Under the pieces are notes generated by a model that was given only the letters and a program-made list of their open reading frames with translations, ran no database searches and was not told the origin of the DNA. This document shows positions 43,381-53,823 of a DNA stretch of 64,000 nt, piece after piece (positions within the stretch are counted from its first letter, which is position 1; every line of letters starts with the position of its first letter). This stretch comes from Bombyx mori. Taxonomy: Eukaryota; Arthropoda; Insecta; Lepidoptera; Bombycidae. Location: the NCBI RefSeq assembly GCF_030269925.1, contig NC_085124.1, positions 7,068,001 through 7,132,000 on the forward strand, given 5' to 3'. The position numbers and the translations under genes were made by a program.

Positions 43381-46300
43381 AGGAGGAGGTATTAACCATA
43401 TAAATTCGCAACATGATGTACCTCTGATACGGGAACAAATTGTTGTTTTAACAATTATGAACTTCATTAGGAAATTTTGGTATGTGACATTCCCTATTTC
43501 CAACTTATATAGAGCAAACCTCTGGCCGCAACCGAACGGTTTTCATTAATAACCGAAAATAATTATGTTATAATTCAAAACAAAGACCAAGCTAAGTTTG
43601 TTAACAGAGTAAACTCTCTTCGCTAAAATATTATAGTCGGGGTAACCGAAGTGTACGAATCATATTTCAAAGTATCGATATTATCACAGAGTTTGGATGT
43701 TATAAATATTGATAAACGACAACATAACGTTGTAAACAATGGTTTTATTGCTTCCCGTTTCAGTTCATTTAACTGGCACGTGACTGATTTCGTGGGGCAA
43801 ACACGAATGTTTGGTATTTTATTTATTGGTATTCCGTATCAGATTTTTTACTCACCATTTTTGTTTTTAATTCAAAATCAGTTTCACATGGGGTCGAATA
43901 ATGCAGGAAGATTGATTTAGAATTGTATATTTATTAAATACAAAAGTACTTTGGAGTTTTCAACTTTTCAGGCAAATTTAACATTATACACCTAATGACG
44001 AAACCTTCAAACAATTGTGACATTTTAATATAGCTGTATAGCATTTAAATAAGTAACCAGTAAAATGAGAGTGAAAATACCAAATGGTGGTACGTGTGGA
44101 AGGACGAGAATGCAGAATGTAAATTACAGTTACGATCAAGATTTACAGTGCCATGCCAGGTAGATGAGTATATGGTCTATTTACAGAAATATTAACGTCG
44201 CTAACGTATCTATAAATAATCCACAGAGAAGGTTCTAATCAATAAAACAAATGTGGTTGATCAGTGGTGCACAATTTAACAATTCGGATTAGGAATGACC
44301 TCATAGGTATTACAACTGAGCAACTATCTGCTTCCACAATTACGTAAAGCTATTGAAAGCTTGTCAGTTCACTTATAGTAAAAATTATTCATTAAAGATA
44401 AAATTAAGAAATACTTTGGATAGCATTCCGAAAAGGTACAATTTAGTAAAGCTAATAATAATATTATAATATGTGCACGGAATAAAAGCGTAGTTAGTTG
44501 CTTTTTATTCTTACCGAAATTGTCGGAGGATTCACCCCTATTTACGTATGCGGATGTGTGTGGTTTTGTTTCTATTTGCACTAGTAGGGTGTGTACTCGT
44601 AATTACGGGATCGGGACAAGTCCCCAAGGCGAGGCGACCACAATCCGGAATTAAAATTTCGGCGCGACACTGGAAATGATTTGCAGAAAAGAAAAAAGTC
44701 TATCACAAACAAAAGAAGAGAAAGAAACTTATCCAAGAAAGATTTTATAAAATAATAATTTACGTATGTTTATTTTTTAATATATATATGCATTCCTAGC
44801 AGTTTTATTGATTAAAAACAATTAAACAAAAGTATAATTTATCACGAGCAAGTTAGTAAATCAGATACCGTACTCTTAATTTAAAAAATTCGGTAATTCA
44901 TCAAAAAAAAAACACTTAGTATAAATATTATGTCAATGTACTTTTGCGAACACGTGTTTTTCATCGTTTCAAAATGAACTGGCTCCCCAGTTTTCCTACT
45001 AAAATATTTTACGTGTTAATTAGCGCGCCCGGCTTCGCTCTTTTGAAATGTTACATGAGATACAGAAATTAGTTGAAACTAGTCGCGCGCCACCTGCCGT
45101 ACGTGAACAATATCATGTCAGAAACTTAATCAAAACTACTAACGTAATGAAAGCAAAGTTTGAACGTTTTAGAAGTTCTAGAAATGTAGAACGTTTTGAA
45201 ATAGCCGACGTTTCTCTTGTTTAATCCATCATATTCGGCTAACATCACAAAATTGTTCTAGTGCATTTATTTCTAAGTTCGACTCTGTCTTCCTTAAATG
45301 AACTAGGGCCATGTTCATGGTAATTCTGGGCCTTACCTGAATGCCGATGTAGCACTACAGGGAATAAGGGTGATAAATATTGTACAGGCTCGCCTACAAT
45401 CCCGGAACTGCGGGCCCGTTGAAGTAATAATTAATTGTACGCGCTGTTTCCACGGGAATATATCCTTCACTGTCCATATTTGATTCGCAGAAAAAATACA
45501 GCTAACCAACATTGTTACAAATCACAGACACGAAATATATCGTTTTGCATCCTATGATTAGAAATCAGATATTGAAGATAAAAAAAATGTTGATGTCTCA
45601 ATTTTATTTTATTATTAATTTACTGCTCTACGAATTTGTTTAATTTCTTCACTTTGAAAATAATAAATATCCTCTGCTATTACTTATCCCTTTATGTAAT
45701 TTAAAGTTTGTTATACAAAATTAGACGCAAAACGAAGTAAAACAGTTTCAAAATTTTGTTCCAGTCAAAGTTTTTATTTGAACAAAAAATAGCCGAAAAA
45801 GATTGTTTCATCAACGGGAAATTTCAAAGAGATCCCTCAAAAAATAATTAAAAACATCACAATATTAAACGGCCTGAGTACAGAGAAATTTTTGAGAGAA
45901 TTAATTTAGAATAGATGAAAGCCTTTCAAAGTAAATACTAAAATCCTTATTTCAAACGAAATCCTCACAAATAGAAATTCATTCTTTTGTTTCTTTTAAA
46001 TGAAGGTCGCTTGGATTTATTAAAAGATTTGCTCGCTTTGAGTCTACTTAAAAATCGATTCGGTCTCCACTCGTTTCAATCAATCAAAGTCCGTTTGAAA
46101 ATTCGATCACAATAAGAGACGAGTGGAGAAGGATTACGATACTGGTTCTGAAAATACGGTACGCGATTGAAATATTTGTGATTAAATGAAATCTCTCGAT
46201 GGGCACTCGAAATGATTCTAATTTAAATGATAAATGTTAATGGATTATATCATTGAGATCTTAGGTAATCTTTTTTAGGATTTATTTAATATAGTTAGGA

Positions 46301-46630
46301 AGACTCTAATTAACACACTCAAGAGTCAGGTGTTGCATTTTTTTTTTTCAATTGAGTTCGCAATTACAAAACTGTGCAAATACATAGCATTGTGCTTTGA
46401 GTTTTTTTTTAAAAGTCACCATCAATTCATTGATTATTTTAGTAATTTATTTGCAATTTTAATGTCCCAGGCAGCGATTAAATCAAAACCGTGTATTTCC
46501 TTCCAGCAAGCTAACTGAAATACTAGAGTTTGATATTTGTTTTTTTCCTATAGATGGGCGGACCGTGTTCGTTATACATTACGGCTTGAGTACTGCCCTC
46601 AAACATATTACTACAATCATGGAACCTACT
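43381..46630. other. unassigned AT-rich stretch
   Basis: About 3.2 kb with no supported gene, RNA or bounded repeat. A patch at 45020-45055 (GCGCCCGGCTTCGCTC) has the flavour of a Helitron-like end but lacks a matching partner. Confidence 0.35.
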
Positions 46631-46900
46631 CTTTTTTATGATTAATGGATTATTGGCGGCCCGGAGGCCTTTCCAATTTCACCAGAACAGGTGGGCGAGC
46701 AAATGCTCAGCCAGGAGGGGTGGGATTTGCTAACAACTTCCCGAGCGCCTCCAAAGGAAAAGCAGCTGCTTTGCAAATGAATCTCCTACCGGATCGGAAT
46801 CGTGACCCGCTGGGAAGATACGGCATGAAACTCAGCGGGCTGATGCAGGGGTGGAACCTACTCGTGCTGGCTCATAATAATCATTTCGACGAGCACTGAA
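46631..46900 (-). mobile_element. Jockey-type LINE 3' end, diverged relative
   Basis: T run at 46631-46637, then plus-strand text GGCGGCCCGGAGGCCTTTCC, ACAGGTGGGCGAGCAAATGC, GTGGGATTTGCTAACAACTT and GAAACTCAGCGGGCTGATGC, all landmarks of the 3' region of the LINE at 47952-53137. Beyond 46870 the similarity fades. A 5'-truncated copy of a related subfamily. Confidence 0.75.
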
Positions 46901-47939
46901 GCAAATTAATGAGTTGTGCACGATTAATAAACCAATTTAAATACCTACTACACCACAATATTCCTTCATTTTTCCTTGCATTTTTTAGAGAGCATATGCT
47001 ATGTAATATAAATCATATAATAGCATAATATCTTAGTAGTCACATCACTAAATAAAATAAAAACCGGGGTTTTACCTGTTAGGCTACGGACGCCTATGGC
47101 ATACCATTTTAAAATATTACATATTACAAAACTCTTAGTTCTGTGTGACTGACTGTCTGAGTCTGAGCACTTCGACAATACTAAAATAATTTAATTGCGT
47201 TGCCTCAATGCTATAACACAAACAACTTAAACACTTACCCGCACTTGTTAAAGTCACATAAAGACTGAACATAAGAAATTCTGCAAAAGATGATATCAAT
47301 ATTTTCGATTATAATTGCTATGACAAAAGAATTATGTGTGCACACTGCACACAAACACTACGTGTGTTTCCATTGTTAAAATGACGTTCTACGAAATATT
47401 TAATTACGAGACTGAACGTAAATGATTAATCAAACACAATGATTAAAGAAAATGTTTAAAAGCAGTTTTATGCTTTAATACAAGTGTTATTTTATTTCTT
47501 CAAAACGTTGCAATGTTTGTAATAATAAGTAGTAGTATAGGAAGTAGTGTAGTTTATAAAGTGGAGTAGTGTATAAAGTAGTAAGTAGTATAGAAAGTAA
47601 GTAGTAGAATAATACTGTAAATGGGACCTGAGACTTTAAGTTTATATTCGCGAATTTTATTAGTCGTGAAAAACTAAAATAATAACATTTGCCCTGACAA
47701 AGTCATTTCCCGTTATAAGAAAAAGGATATATAATGTATGTCATAATTTTTAAATTGTATGCGACACGACCATTATTTTGAAGTAAATAAAACAAAACAC
47801 GGGTTTTATAAAGTTATAATTACTGTTGTTTTCCATAGTTGGTGACCATGACAATGTGTATTAGTAGTTATGTATGAAATTAGTTATAAATATGAGTACG
47901 TTGTGGTGTTGTGACGAGACTTGGGAGAGGCCTATGTCT
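46901..47939. other. unassigned stretch ending in a LINE-tail word
   Basis: No gene. GTAGTA-rich imperfect repeats at 47526-47612. The end, GGGAGAGGCCTATGTCTAGC, is the kind of sequence found at the 3' tail of a common moth LINE and is the target into which the full-length Jockey LINE inserted. Confidence 0.5.
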
Positions 47940-48216
47940 AGCAGTGGACGTTTTTTTTTTTTTTTTTTATTTTTTTTTTTTTTTTTTTATGATTGAAAGT
48001 TTACTGGTGGCCCGAAGGCCTTTCCAGTTTCACCAGGACAGGTGGGCGAGCAAAGGCTCAGCCAAGAGGGGTGGGATTTGCTAACAACTGCCCGAGCGCC
48101 TCCGAAGGAGACCTAACAACTCAAGAGCAATTGTTTCGCGAATGAATCTACTACCGGATCGGAATCGCGACCCGCTGAGAAGATCCGGCGAGAAACTCAG
48201 CGGGCTGATGCATGGG

Positions 48217-51099
48217 TTAGGTTGCACGTCGACCTCTTTGTCGAGTTCGACGAGTACGGTTACCGGGGTCCCTAAGCCTGCCCCTAGTATTAGAGCTGAA
48301 GGCATCTAATGCAAAGGTTATTGGATCTGATGGATCCGTAAGGACGTGTCTAGGGCGTCGACGGTGACTGGCTCCTGCATGATCAGGATTCGGGGAGTAG
48401 TCAGCGGCGGCAACGATAAGGCGATTATCATGACGCATAGCCTTATCGAAGTATCGTTCCGACGCTGACTTCATGTATTTCCGAATTGATTCGAGGCCCA
48501 GGTCGTCGTGTAGGTCAACGTTCCTCACGAACCACGGAGCCCCGACAGCTAACCTGCAAAAGCGGGATTGTAGGGATTGGAGGGTGTCTATGTGTGTGCG
48601 GGCCGCGTGAGCGAACACCACACTCGCGTAAGTCATGACGGGCCTTATGCAAGTTTTGTAAAGTGTCACCTTGTTCCGAAGGGACATTTTACTCCGCTTA
48701 CAGATCATGGGGTAGAGTCTACCGAGAATAAACGCGGCACGGTCACGGACTGATTTTATATGCGGGCGGAATGTCATCGATGCATCCAGGGTAACGCCCA
48801 GGTACTTGACCTTCCTGGCCCAGGGTATGGGTTGTCTAAAGAGAGTAATCGGGGGTGTGAGATTCCTCCTCCTAATCCGGGAGGAAATCCGTGTGGAGCT
48901 TCCCCTCTGAAATAGCACCGCAATACTTTTCGCTGGGTTGATGTCTATGCGCCATTTTCGGAACCACTGTCCTAGGGCTAGGGCTGCGCTCTGAAGCTTC
49001 TTCGCGATTAGGGACTTATTTCTACTAGAATAGTAAACAGTCGTGTCGTCGGCGAATAAAGCTAAATGGGTCGGTGGCGACCGGGGAATATCGTTGACGA
49101 ATAAGCTAAATAGGAGGGGTGAGAGGACAGAGCCTTGCGGGACTCCAGCTGTGAGAGGTCGTGGGGAGGAGCGGGTTCCCTCGACTCGATATCGAAAAGA
49201 GCGGTTCGACAAGAAGTCCCGTATGATGAGCACGAGACTATCCGGCACGCCCATGTTGAATAGTTTGAAAATCAAACCATTGTGCCAGACTTTGTCGAAC
49301 GCTTTTGCGACGTCGAAGAAGAGAGCTCCCGTGTATAACGGTTTTGGTCGATTAAGCCCCACAAGAATGTGCTCCGTGAGGCGGTGCACCTGTTGAACGC
49401 ATGAGTGATTTGTACGGAATCCGAATTGTTCATCGATAAGAATGCCCTTGGATGAGACGAAGTCTCTGAGGCGTTTGTAGAGCAGACGCTCATACAGTTT
49501 GCCTAGAGACATGAGGAGGCTAATCGGGCGGTAGCTCGTCGGATGATTTTTTGGTTTACCGGGTTTATGTATGCCGATAACGTCCGCTTCTTTCCACACC
49601 GCGGGAAAGATACAGTTCGCCATAGCGGCATTGAAAATAGATGCCAACATCACGATGAGTTGGACGGGTAGAAGTTTAATAACGCGGTTGGATATACCGT
49701 CGGAACCGGGAGCCTTGCGAGGACGTAGGTCTTTGATCAAGTCTTTAACTTCCATCGGGGTGACGGGTGGTAACGCATCAGAGGGTGGCAAGGAGGCTCT
49801 GCGTTCTACCTCACTGTCTACTAATTCTACATGAACAGGGTCCACGGATTGAGTGCTGGGCGTGCACTGGGTTTGCAATGTATCGGCCAGCAGCTCTGCT
49901 TTTTCGTCATCATCGAACGCCGCGAGTCGGCCTGAGGGGCCTTCGAGGGGGGGCATAGTTACTACCGTATCCGATTTGAGAGTACGAGCTAAGCGGTAGT
50001 AAGACCTTTGGGAGGGCGCGAGTCCTTCTAAGAAATCAGACCATCTGGCATCTCGGACTTCGGCGATGCGAGACTTTACGTCGCGTTGTAGGGCACGCAT
50101 TCGAATACGATTTTCCGCGGTAGGATACCTGTCGTAGGCGCGTATCGAGGCGTTCTTAGCTCTAAGGAGTTCCCTAATATCGTCGGACAATTTGAAGCGG
50201 TGAAGGAAGTCCTCCGCTACAACTTGTTTCGATGACCTATCTAATGTCGAGGTGATGTGTGACGTTAAGATGTATATGGCTTCAGCGGTATCCTGAGGAG
50301 ACGGGATAGAGTCCGGGTTAAACGGGAGCGATGGTGGATCAGATTCAGCCAGGCTGATGCCCAGCGTGTGCCAATCCACCACAGTCCTCGTGACGGGAAC
50401 GGAATCGGGAGCGCGACCGAGCTTCATAACGACGGGACGGTGGTCTGAATCTAACTCTGAAACTACTTCGATCGAGTGTAAGCGCAGAGTTACGTTTTTT
50501 AATAACGCTATGTCGAGTATATCCGGGCGATGCGCGATATTTAGCGGGTAGTGAGTCGGGGTTAGCGGAGCGACGATATCGAAGGCGAGATCATCGACTA
50601 ACGCGTCAAGCCGCCTGCCATTCGGGGTTGTGGTGTGTGAGTTCCACCTGATGTGTTTACAATTTAGGTCGCCCGCCAGAATGACAGAGCTCCCCATACC
50701 GAGCAGCGCCTCGATATCACTGCTTAGAACGTTCTTATCCGGTGGAAGATAAACGGACGCGATAACGATCGGCGCGTGTCCCGTCAGTGAGATTCGGCAC
50801 ACTGATGCTTCGATATTAGCGAGCGCGGGAGGATCGAGCGGGACGCAATGCAGGGCTCTTCTATAGTAAATGACGGTACCACCACCACGGGCAGAGAGCC
50901 TGTCGTTCCTGACCATGTTATAGTTCGCGATTTTAGGGTCACGGCGCGCGGGCTTAAGTAGGGTCTCCTGCACTAAAAAGATATCAATTTGGTGGTCACG
51001 CAAAAAGTCAGAAACCTGATCACGTTGATTTGCGAGACCGTAAGCGTTAAAAAATCCTATCGTTACGGATAGGGGCTTTATTCTACTTATATACGCCAT
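48217..51099 (-). CDS. LINE ORF2: endonuclease and reverse transcriptase, intact
   Basis: A 960-residue protein that would nick target DNA and prime reverse transcription from the nick. The N-terminal apurinic-type endonuclease shows N18, E45 in VQET, Y117, D144/N146 in GDLN and the catalytic SDH at 218-220. The reverse transcriptase region has GSDG at 465-468, DVAKAFD at 596-602, GVPQGSVLSP (652-661) and FADD at 682-685, where the first residue is F rather than Y, as in many Jockey-type enzymes. The C-terminal part ends in a basic tail. The ATG is three bases after the ORF1 stop and in the same frame. All key residues are present, so this copy may be competent. Confidence 0.94.
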   Translation of the reverse strand: MAYISRIKPLSVTIGFFNAYGLANQRDQVSDFLRDHQIDIFLVQETLLKPARRDPKIANYNMVRNDRLSARGGGTVIYYRRALHCVPLDPPALANIEASVCRISLTGHAPIVIASVYLPPDKNVLSSDIEALLGMGSSVILAGDLNCKHIRWNSHTTTPNGRRLDALVDDLAFDIVAPLTPTHYPLNIAHRPDILDIALLKNVTLRLHSIEVVSELDSDHRPVVMKLGRAPDSVPVTRTVVDWHTLGISLAESDPPSLPFNPDSIPSPQDTAEAIYILTSHITSTLDRSSKQVVAEDFLHRFKLSDDIRELLRAKNASIRAYDRYPTAENRIRMRALQRDVKSRIAEVRDARWSDFLEGLAPSQRSYYRLARTLKSDTVVTMPPLEGPSGRLAAFDDDEKAELLADTLQTQCTPSTQSVDPVHVELVDSEVERRASLPPSDALPPVTPMEVKDLIKDLRPRKAPGSDGISNRVIKLLPVQLIVMLASIFNAAMANCIFPAVWKEADVIGIHKPGKPKNHPTSYRPISLLMSLGKLYERLLYKRLRDFVSSKGILIDEQFGFRTNHSCVQQVHRLTEHILVGLNRPKPLYTGALFFDVAKAFDKVWHNGLIFKLFNMGVPDSLVLIIRDFLSNRSFRYRVEGTRSSPRPLTAGVPQGSVLSPLLFSLFVNDIPRSPPTHLALFADDTTVYYSSRNKSLIAKKLQSAALALGQWFRKWRIDINPAKSIAVLFQRGSSTRISSRIRRRNLTPPITLFRQPIPWARKVKYLGVTLDASMTFRPHIKSVRDRAAFILGRLYPMICKRSKMSLRNKVTLYKTCIRPVMTYASVVFAHAARTHIDTLQSLQSRFCRLAVGAPWFVRNVDLHDDLGLESIRKYMKSASERYFDKAMRHDNRLIVAAADYSPNPDHAGASHRRRPRHVLTDPSDPITFALDAFSSNTRGRLRDPGNRTRRTRQRGRRAT

Positions 51100-51102
51100 T
51101 GA

Positions 51103-52776
51103 TTACCGGCGGAGTGAGGGGAGGACGTACGTATTTAATGACGCGTATACGTCGGCGTATTCCTGCACAACGGCGATAAAGTGTTGTGCAGTGGAGGCAG
51201 CGCGAATGGCGTCGCCCAAAGCGTTAACGCGCTCAAAGTTGATCGACTGAAAGAAGTCGATCGCTAAAGCGAGATTGTCGGACGCGGTCGGAGGGCAAGT
51301 CGCGGGAGAGGGACGAGTCGCGGGGGCGGGACGAATCGCGGAGGAGGGAGTTGTAGCCGTGTTCGTGTACGGCAGCGGTTTTGCCCAGGCCGAGACACTG
51401 GGCACCGCCGCCGGAACGAACGCTGGCTTAGCCTGCGACGCAGAGGGTGCCGAGGCTTTGATGTCTGGGCCGGAAGCTCGGAGGCGGTTTTGGCGGGCGA
51501 CGCGGCGATTTATTTTAGGGGCTCGGGGGCAACCACGGTAATTCGCGGGGTGACCCTGTGTTCGACACAGGACGCAGCTAGGCGGTTCCGTCGCGGTTTT
51601 TTGGTCGCGAGCGCAGAGGGCCGTGGCGTGATCGCCCAAACACTTAACACATCGGGGGCGCGCGTGACAGTTACGGGAAGAGTGCCCGTACAATTGACAG
51701 TTATGGCACTGGCTAGGAGTGCCTTTTTTATGGGGGGCTTCGACAGCGATACCAGAGAGCCTACAGACGGTCTGTGTGTTAAAGATTTTCTTACCCTCGG
51801 GGGTAGGCTGGAGAGCGACTAGAACCATATTATATGGCTCCCTACCGCGACCGGTGTGCATACGGTGCACAGAATTCACTGGTAGGCCTTGTTCTAACAG
51901 GTCGGCTTTTACGAGCTCTACATCTAACTCTTTAGGGATTCCGCGTATTACAACGCGGAGTTCGCGCTCCTCCTGGAGCGTATACGTATGGAAACTTATA
52001 CGCTCCTTACGGAGGTAAGAAGAGAGGGCCCTATGGTCGTCGGGTGTTTGAACCTTAATTTGAATGCCGTTCGCGAGGTTACGGGCATTCGTGAAATTTA
52101 TATTTTTGGCCTTAAGGGCCAGGCAAACTCGATCCCAAGCTGCCTTCTCCTGAAGGATAACCGGGGGAGGGGTCTGGGTTTTATTTTGTGCCACCGGACG
52201 CGGCGACGGAGTGGCACGGGCTGGGGGCGCAACGGGAGTCTGAGGGCGGGGGCGCGACGCGTTCACGGCTTTGCTAATTTTAGCGGCCGCGGGAGCTCGA
52301 GACTCCGCGGCACGCTTCTTACCCTTCTGTACCAGGGTGAATCCATCCGTCGATGAGGCGGGGGCGAGGTCGACCTCCATGTCCGAGTCAGAGTCGGAGC
52401 ACGAGGAGGCGGGTGCAGGCGACCTACGAGCAAGTGTAGGTGTTTTAGAGGGCGCGACGGAGGCCGCGGATGATCGCTCAGCTGAAACGATGGTCACGGC
52501 GGACGACGCAGCAGCTTTTCTCGCCAGTATAGGCGACACGGGAGCGGCAGGCACGACAGAGGCTGCGGTGCTCAATGCAGAAGCTCTGCACGCAGGTACA
52601 GGCGACGCAGGAGCAGCGAGCGCGGCGGAGTCCTCGAGAGGGCTCGCAGTGTGATTGGCCTTGAAGGCCAAAAACTCCGAGGCGAGCTGTGGGTGGCGAA
52701 GTCGGAGGAATTCCGCGAATACAGCGTCCATGATCGCTGAGTACCCAGGTGGGGCGGCCCCGGGTCTTGAAAACAC
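51103..52776 (-). CDS. LINE ORF1: nucleic-acid-binding protein with three CCHC knuckles, intact
   Basis: 557 codons. The first 200 residues are rich in alanine, serine and proline with an acidic patch (SDSDSDMEVD, 127-136). A predicted RNA-binding fold around 210-345 includes VVIRGIPKELDVELV-type text. Three zinc knuckles follow at C357-C370, C376-C388 and C401-C416, as in gag-like proteins of Jockey and R1 elements. The product would coat element RNA in ribonucleoprotein particles. A second Met at residue 16 (MDAVFAEF) is an alternative start. The sequence does not decide between them. Confidence 0.9.
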   Translation of the reverse strand: MFSRPGAAPPGYSAIMDAVFAEFLRLRHPQLASEFLAFKANHTASPLEDSAALAAPASPVPACRASALSTAASVVPAAPVSPILARKAAASSAVTIVSAERSSAASVAPSKTPTLARRSPAPASSCSDSDSDMEVDLAPASSTDGFTLVQKGKKRAAESRAPAAAKISKAVNASRPRPQTPVAPPARATPSPRPVAQNKTQTPPPVILQEKAAWDRVCLALKAKNINFTNARNLANGIQIKVQTPDDHRALSSYLRKERISFHTYTLQEERELRVVIRGIPKELDVELVKADLLEQGLPVNSVHRMHTGRGREPYNMVLVALQPTPEGKKIFNTQTVCRLSGIAVEAPHKKGTPSQCHNCQLYGHSSRNCHARPRCVKCLGDHATALCARDQKTATEPPSCVLCRTQGHPANYRGCPRAPKINRRVARQNRLRASGPDIKASAPSASQAKPAFVPAAVPSVSAWAKPLPYTNTATTPSSAIRPAPATRPSPATCPPTASDNLALAIDFFQSINFERVNALGDAIRAASTAQHFIAVVQEYADVYASLNTYVLPSLRR

Positions 52777-53137
52777 TCGCCTTGCGGCGAGGCCCCAACT
52801 TCTCGGACCTGAGCGGTTCTATTGAACACAGGTGGCAATGCGGCGCGATTACTACAGGACAAAGAAAAAGCACAACAAAACAGAAATTACGAAAAGAAAC
52901 AAAACAAATAAATACTTGCAGGAAACCACTTTGTCGGCAGATGTACCACGAACACAGAAACAACAAAAGGAAACAAGACAAATAAAAACTTCCAGAAAGA
53001 GCACTTAGTCGGCAGATGTACCACAAACACAGGCCGCGCGAACAATGGCCGGGCTAACAAAAGCCGGGCGAACAAAGACCGGGCGATCGAGTGGACGATG
53101 AGCACGTCCGCACGTGACGGGTGCCTCTATCGGAATG
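52777..53137 (-). promoter_or_regulatory. LINE 5' untranslated region with two sets of tandem repeats
   Basis: Four imperfect 15-bp units related to GCCGGGCGAACAAAG occupy 53033-53092 at the extreme 5' end on the minus strand. Nearer ORF1 a 75-bp unit is repeated twice, marked by GTCGGCAGATGTACCAC at 52933 and 53008. An internal promoter is expected for full-length Jockey elements and such arrays may be part of it. That role is inferred. Confidence 0.6.
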
Positions 53138-53522
53138 AGCAGTGGACGTCTGTGGGGCTGAAAGTTAGAAGAAGAAGTTTACCCGTTGGGCCATATATAC
53201 ACACCAAAAACCGCCCCCAACATAAATGAAATCGTGACGTTAAAAACAATGGAAACGAAACCACACGATCTATATCTCGTTCTCAATCGAAAGCGCGTGA
53301 AGCTCGAGCCGAGCGTGTAGTGCACACGATAGCCATCTACCGGCCGATAGCGCAGTTAATAATGTAAGGCGATAAATAATGCAGGTGGAATACCACTCAA
53401 CTCCTAGCTTTAGTACTTTAGATTTTCACACATGTTAAGGTCAGACTATATCATGCAAAATTATTAGGTTGGAAAAGGCGATTTTATCTCTTCGGACACC
53501 TTTTCCGGATTTTTATAATCAA

Positions 53523-53823
53523 CTAGCTGACCCGGCAGACTTCGTGGTACCTCAATCGATAAATAAAAGACCTAAACTTTCGTATAAAATAAACTTAAAA
53601 CAAACAAAAGGAATCCGTCCGACGAGGGGCACATCAAAGGAAAAACAAAATTGTTATTTTTATTTAATTCCGAGCATTTTCATATTTATCTACCTTTTAA
53701 ACCTTCCCCGGACTTCCACAAATAATTCAAGACAAAAATTAGACAAATCGGTCTAGCCGTTCTCGAGTTTTAGCGAGACTAACGAACAGCAATTCATTTT
53801 TATATATTACGAGTATATATAGA
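53523..53823 (-). mobile_element. Helitron-like element F, complete copy
   Basis: Minus strand begins TCTATATATACTCGTAATAT at 53823 and ends GTCAGCTAG at 53523, with A and T flanks. The body matches 15555-15837. This copy has a few extra bases (ACGAGTATA) near the 5' end. Confidence 0.6.

Larger units (their letters stand above)
47940..53149 (-). mobile_element. full-length Jockey-clade LINE with target-site duplication (BMC1-like)
   Basis: The 12-bp word AGCAGTGGACGT is at 47940-47951 and 53138-53149. Between lie, on the minus strand, a 5' untranslated region of about 360 bp with tandem repeats, ORF1 (557 codons), ORF2 (960 codons), a 3' untranslated region of about 230 bp and a long A tract (47951-47988 as T on plus). 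Total is about 5.2 kb. No stop or frameshift interrupts either frame. The architecture and protein motifs are Jockey clade. The silkworm element BMC1 is the closest name I can suggest, without a search. The insertion interrupted the tail of another LINE. Confidence 0.92.

Noticed and set aside
47526..47612. CRISPR-like array from GTAGTA repeats
   Set aside because: Units are short, irregular and without spacers. The genome is eukaryotic in character.
48081..52654. Many plus-strand open frames of 60-127 codons antisense to the LINE ORFs
   Set aside because: They lie in the GC-rich LINE coding region, recur in the same place in the second copy, and have no domain. They are shadows of ORF1/ORF2.
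13992..53823. Peptide-like text in family F (STNNSRPKLAKSVQPFSSFS-type) as a conserved protein
   Set aside because: The frame starts and ends differ between copies and stops interrupt it in the others. Nucleotide similarity of a non-coding repeat is enough to explain it.
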